Shown piece by piece: positions 14,819 to 17,455 of a DNA stretch of 17,455 bases. How positions within the stretch are numbered: the first letter of the stretch is position 1; each line of letters starts with the position of its first letter. The notes below the pieces were generated by a model that saw only the letters and a list, made by a program, of their open reading frames with translations, was not told the DNA's origin and did no database searches. This stretch comes from an uncultured Eubacteriales bacterium. Lineage in GTDB: Bacteria > Bacillota > Clostridia > UBA1381 > UMGS1253. The translations under genes and the position numbers were made by a program. The stretch covers positions 1 through 17,455 of the forward strand of contig URQR01000022.1 of NCBI GenBank assembly GCA_900550065.1, given 5' to 3'.

Positions 14819-15094
14819 TTAAAGCGTTGGCAGAATCTTTTCTACATCGCCGTGCGGGCGCGGAATTACATGCGAAGCGATTACTTCGCCGAGGCGTGCT
14901 GCGCTCTGCGAGCCGGCCTCTACCGCCGCCTTCACTGCGCCGACGTCCCCGCGTACCATCACGCTAACCAGCCCGGAGCCAATCTTCTCCGTCCCAATCA
15001 GCGCAACATTTGCCGCCTTTACCATTGCGTCCGCCGCCTCAATCGCCGCGGTCAGACCTCTTGTTTCCACCATGCCCAATGCTTCCTGTGCCAT
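14819..15094 (-). CDS. pduA: BMC-H shell protein (canonical PduA/PduJ type)
   Basis: This 91-residue hexamer-forming shell protein has the canonical sequence. It includes [20 protein letters not shown], the pore loop [19 protein letters not shown] and the terminal [14 protein letters not shown]. The KIGSG loop in PduA lines a narrow polar pore that admits 1,2-propanediol while holding back aldehyde. PduA and PduJ are too alike to separate here. The ATG follows AAGGAGG. It lies 34 bases after the alcohol dehydrogenase gene and is probably the main facet protein. Confidence 0.93.
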   Translation of the reverse strand: MAQEALGMVETRGLTAAIEAADAMVKAANVALIGTEKIGSGLVSVMVRGDVGAVKAAVEAGSQSAARLGEVIASHVIPRPHGDVEKILPTL

Positions 15095-15128
15095 TGTTGT
15101 TTCCTCCTTAAATATGTGTTAATTTATT

Positions 15129-16325
15129 TTATTCGTTGATAATCGCAATTTTGAGCCCTTCCATTTTCAGGTTCGTTTCGTGCGCTTCGTTAATCTTTTC
15201 GAGCGGGAAACGGTGCGTAATCAGCTCCGTGAGCGGGATACCAATCACCTTTGCACGCTTCATAAAGTCAAACGTCGTCGCATAGTCGCGCAGCGTGTAC
15301 ACCCACGAGCCAACCATCGTCAGTTCCTTCGCACAGATGTCGAAGTGCGGGTTGATTGTCGCGTCGCCGCCGTTGATAAAGAAGCCCAGCTCGCACAGGC
15401 CGCCGCCGTTGCGGATGAATTTGTAGATGTTGCTGTGCGCCACAGGCGAGCCTGTGCATTGGAACGCAAAGTCGCAGAGCTTACCGCCAAACGTATCCGC
15501 CACCGCACCGGCAAGCGCGTCAACCTCTTTATATTCCTTGAAGTTGACAACATGCGTCGCACCCATTTTGCGCGCAAAGTCAAGCCGTTTTTGTTCGCCG
15601 TCCACGGCGGTAATGTGCTCGATGCCCATCGTCCGCAGGACAGCAATACAAATCAGCCCGATTGGGCCGCACCCCTGCACGACAACACGGCTGTTAAACC
15701 GCAGAATCCCCGTCGTCTTGGCCCGCTCCACTGCGTGGACGAGCACCGCGCACGGCTCAATCAAAATCCGCTCATCGAGGCTTAGATCGCTTACGTTAAA
15801 CACCGTCGAACCGCCGCGGATCAGCAAGTAGTCCGCAAACCAGCCGTTTAGGTGGATATCGTCGTCCGGCAAAAGGCCGTACACGTCCGCGCCGCCAATG
15901 TTCTGCTTGTTCAAATCAAACATCGTAATGTCCGGATTGTCAGCAAAAATCATGCACGTTACGACCTTGTCGCCAATATGTAAGTCCTTACCCGCGCTGT
16001 CCTTTTTCACATTTTTTCCCATCTTCACGATTTCGCCCGTGCCCTCGTGACCGAGCACGACCGGAATGAGCGAGAACGGGTCGCGCTTAAACTCGTGCGC
16101 GTCCGTGCCGCAAATGCCGCACCCCTCCACCTTGACCAAAATATCGTCGTCGCCCACCGGCGGGATGGGGTATTCTTTGATGTCATAGTGCTCCAGCGCC
16201 GTCAGCATTGCTACGCGCGACGTGTTCCCCACCGGCTTTGCCGCCGGTGCAGCAGTATCACCGTCGCGCAGCTTTGCAAGCACATTTTGCACGATTTGTT
16301 CAATGTTTTGCTCGTTTATATCCAT
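15129..16325 (-). CDS. Zinc-type alcohol dehydrogenase with encapsulation peptide
   Basis: This 398-residue medium-chain dehydrogenase has an extra N-terminus. Residues 1-20 (DINEQNIEQIVQNVLAKL) form an amphipathic helix, and an Ala/Pro linker runs to about residue 33. The catalytic domain has GCGICGTDAHEF (Cys72) and GHEGTGE (His93, Glu94), typical catalytic-zinc ligands, and the Rossmann motif GCGPIG at about 218-223. The usual four-cysteine structural-zinc loop is not seen; only one cysteine falls in that region. It probably reduces propionaldehyde to propanol, or lactaldehyde to propanediol, regenerating NAD+ for the aldehyde dehydrogenase inside the shell. B12-type Pdu operons use an unrelated iron-type enzyme (PduQ) for this. 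The ATG follows AGGAGG. It lies 27 bases after the aldolase gene. Confidence 0.9.
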   Translation of the reverse strand: MDINEQNIEQIVQNVLAKLRDGDTAAPAAKPVGNTSRVAMLTALEHYDIKEYPIPPVGDDDILVKVEGCGICGTDAHEFKRDPFSLIPVVLGHEGTGEIVKMGKNVKKDSAGKDLHIGDKVVTCMIFADNPDITMFDLNKQNIGGADVYGLLPDDDIHLNGWFADYLLIRGGSTVFNVSDLSLDERILIEPCAVLVHAVERAKTTGILRFNSRVVVQGCGPIGLICIAVLRTMGIEHITAVDGEQKRLDFARKMGATHVVNFKEYKEVDALAGAVADTFGGKLCDFAFQCTGSPVAHSNIYKFIRNGGGLCELGFFINGGDATINPHFDICAKELTMVGSWVYTLRDYATTFDFMKRAKVIGIPLTELITHRFPLEKINEAHETNLKMEGLKIAIINE

Positions 16326-16352
16326 ATTGACCTCCTGTCACAGCGCAAGGCA

Positions 16353-17159
16353 TTATTTCCCAAGCTGCTCAAGCACTTTCTTCGTAATCGCCGCTACCAA
16401 ATCCGCGTCCACGTCCTTCGTACCGGAGCAGGAGCACGACGCACCGCCGCAGCTATGGCAGCTCGGCTTGCCGGCCTGCGCGTTCGGGCACATGTCCGCC
16501 GGGTGCTTGCCCGTCATGCCGAACTTTCTGCGGATTTCGTAGAGTCGCTCTACCTGCGCCTGCGACAGCTCCTGCGGGCCGCCGAGCTGCTTGGACAAGA
16601 ACAGCAATTGCGCATAAAACTCAACCGACTCCATCTTGTGATACGCATTCAAAAGCGAGTCGCCATACGTGAGTGCGCCATGGTTCTCCAAAAGTACCGC
16701 GTCATAGTGCTGCAAATATTTTGCGACCGCATTTGGGATCTCCTCCGTCGACGGCGTGCCGTACTCCGCAATCGGCACACATCCGAGCGCAATGACCGCC
16801 TCCGGCATGATCGGCTGCGTCAGCGGGATACCCGCGATGGCAAAGCTCGTCGCGTACATCGGGTGCGCATGTACGACCGACTTTACGTCCGGGCGCTCTT
16901 TGTAGACGCGCATATGCATTTTAATCTCCGACGACGGCTTAAAGCCCTTGTTCGCCTGAATCACATTCCCCTTTGCGTCCACCTTGCAGATGTACTCCGG
17001 CGTCATAAAGCCCTTGCTCACGCCCGTCGGCGTACACAAAAACTCGTTGTCCGACAGCTTCACCGAGATATTGCCGTCGTTGGACGCAACCATCCCCCGG
17101 TCATAAATGCGTTTTCCAATTTCGCAGATTTGTTTTTTGATTTCATATTCCGATACCAT
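16353..17159 (-). CDS. fucA: Class II sugar-phosphate aldolase (fuculose/rhamnulose-phosphate type) with C-terminal encapsulation tag
   Basis: This 268-residue zinc aldolase of the AraD/FucA family cleaves L-fuculose-1-phosphate and possibly L-rhamnulose-1-phosphate to dihydroxyacetone phosphate and L-lactaldehyde. Seen motifs are ASNDGNISVK (residues 25-34), PSSE with catalytic-type Glu78, HAHP with His97 and His99, and ENHG with His160; the three histidines are the zinc ligands. The catalytic domain ends near 222. A cysteine-rich linker follows (Cys224, 234, 237, 242, 244), then an amphipathic helix at about 249-266 (VDADLVAAITKKVLEQL) that looks like a C-terminal encapsulation peptide, known on aldolases of fucose/rhamnose microcompartments. 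The ATG follows AAGGAG. It is the first gene after the promoter at 17204-17232. The exact sugar preference is not decidable from sequence. Confidence 0.92.
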   Translation of the reverse strand: MVSEYEIKKQICEIGKRIYDRGMVASNDGNISVKLSDNEFLCTPTGVSKGFMTPEYICKVDAKGNVIQANKGFKPSSEIKMHMRVYKERPDVKSVVHAHPMYATSFAIAGIPLTQPIMPEAVIALGCVPIAEYGTPSTEEIPNAVAKYLQHYDAVLLENHGALTYGDSLLNAYHKMESVEFYAQLLFLSKQLGGPQELSQAQVERLYEIRRKFGMTGKHPADMCPNAQAGKPSCHSCGGASCSCSGTKDVDADLVAAITKKVLEQLGK

Positions 17160-17203
17160 TTCTCTGCACTCCTTATCTGTGTTTCTTTTTGTTTTCTGTA
17201 ATT

Positions 17204-17232
17204 ATTATGCCACTTATCTCTGTATATGTCAA
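17204..17232 (-). promoter_or_regulatory. Promoter of the aldolase-led microcompartment operon
   Basis: On the - strand there is a consensus TTGACA (-35, 17227-17232), a 17-base spacer and CATAAT (-10, 17204-17209), about 45 bases before the aldolase ATG. T/C-rich repeats on the + strand flank it: one copy of TTTCTTTTTGTTTTC at 17182-17196, and a related run at 17237-17259. These could be operator sites. Confidence 0.8.
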
Positions 17233-17290
17233 TATATTTCTTTGTTTTGTGTTGTTTTCTCTTTTCTTTTTCCAAGTTTTCTGCATATTT

Positions 17291-17455
17291 TTATGTTTTT
17301 GTAATAGCACATACGCTAAAGCCGAGCTTCTCCTCGGCAAACTGCATAATTGCGCGCATGGCTGCCTCAACCTCGGACACCGTTCCGGTAAAAATCAGCG
17401 TCCCGCTGAAACGATCCACAAATCCCAGCGATATGCCACTGGATTTTAATCCGAT
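17291..17455 (-). CDS. pduU: PduU/EutS-type BMC shell protein, C-terminal part (cut by window edge)
   Basis: The last 54 codons of a gene run off the right edge of the window. The translation includes the family signature SLGFVDRFSGTLIFTG, then a helix VSEVEAAMRAIMQFAEEKLG and the ending FSVCAITKT. This is the typical C-terminus of EutS/PduU shell proteins, circularly permuted BMC-H hexamers of about 110-120 residues. The start and about half the protein lie outside. It is on the same strand as the aldolase, 131 bases upstream, with no terminator hairpin in the gap, so upstream transcripts probably continue into the aldolase operon. Genes further right probably include the diol dehydratase and its activase. 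Confidence 0.9.
   Translation of the reverse strand: MGLKSSGISLGFVDRFSGTLIFTGTVSEVEAAMRAIMQFAEEKLGFSVCAITKT

Noticed and set aside
9798..17455. Classical B12-dependent Pdu or ethanolamine Eut operon
   Set aside because: No diol dehydratase subunits, reactivase, ethanolamine lyase or B12 genes are present, and the encapsulated sugar-phosphate aldolase points to the fucose/rhamnose type.

Overview
The window reads as chromosomal DNA of an anaerobic, low-to-mid G+C Gram-positive bacterium, most likely a gut-type Clostridia. The signs are strong AGGAGG-type ribosome binding sites, -35/-10 promoters with 17-base spacers, an S-layer-homology surface protein, a lipoprotein-type amino-acid ABC transporter, and a bacterial microcompartment (BMC) operon of the kind known from fucose/rhamnose-degrading Clostridia. 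No phylogenetic marker is present, so the placement is an inference.

Left part, + strand (1-2158): small or decaying genes. There is a 5'-truncated HEPN remnant overlapping a minimal nucleotidyltransferase with an altered active site, about 440 bases with no convincing gene, a 69-residue protein of unknown function, and the C-terminal third of a FeoB iron transporter that has lost its GTPase domain. Rho-independent hairpins close each unit.

Middle part, - strand (2188-8705): an RsuA-type rRNA pseudouridine synthase; a polar amino-acid ABC transporter read in the order permease, ATPase, lipoprotein binding protein from a good promoter at 5371-5399; and a 1064-residue secreted protein. The last has an N-terminal cohesin-like domain, several Ig-like/MBG-type repeats, a chitobiase-C-like domain and C-terminal SLH repeats, with its own promoter and terminator.

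Right part, - strand (8917-17455): a BMC operon. Reading from the right edge: the end of a PduU/EutS-type shell protein, a strong promoter, a class II (fuculose/rhamnulose-phosphate type) aldolase, a zinc-type alcohol dehydrogenase, a PduA-type shell hexamer, an EutN/CcmL pentamer, a PduS-type flavo-iron-sulfur protein, a PduT-type shell trimer, a CoA-acylating aldehyde dehydrogenase (PduP type), two more BMC-domain shell proteins, the PduL phosphotransacylase and, after a structured repeat-like spacer, a DeoR-family regulator. The aldolase would release lactaldehyde. In known systems this becomes 1,2-propanediol, then propionaldehyde through a glycyl-radical or B12 diol dehydratase, then propanol (alcohol dehydrogenase) and propionyl-CoA/propionyl-phosphate (PduP, PduL). 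The dehydratase is not in the window and is expected beyond the right edge. Four enzymes (aldolase C-terminus; alcohol dehydrogenase, aldehyde dehydrogenase and PduL N-termini) carry similar short amphipathic helices that look like encapsulation peptides.

The BMC system is of a known general class (nearest to the fucose/rhamnose glycyl-radical type, often called GRM5), not a new one. The less ordinary details are a cysteine-rich linker on the aldolase, a shell protein with an enlarged pore loop, and the structured element between pduL and the regulator.
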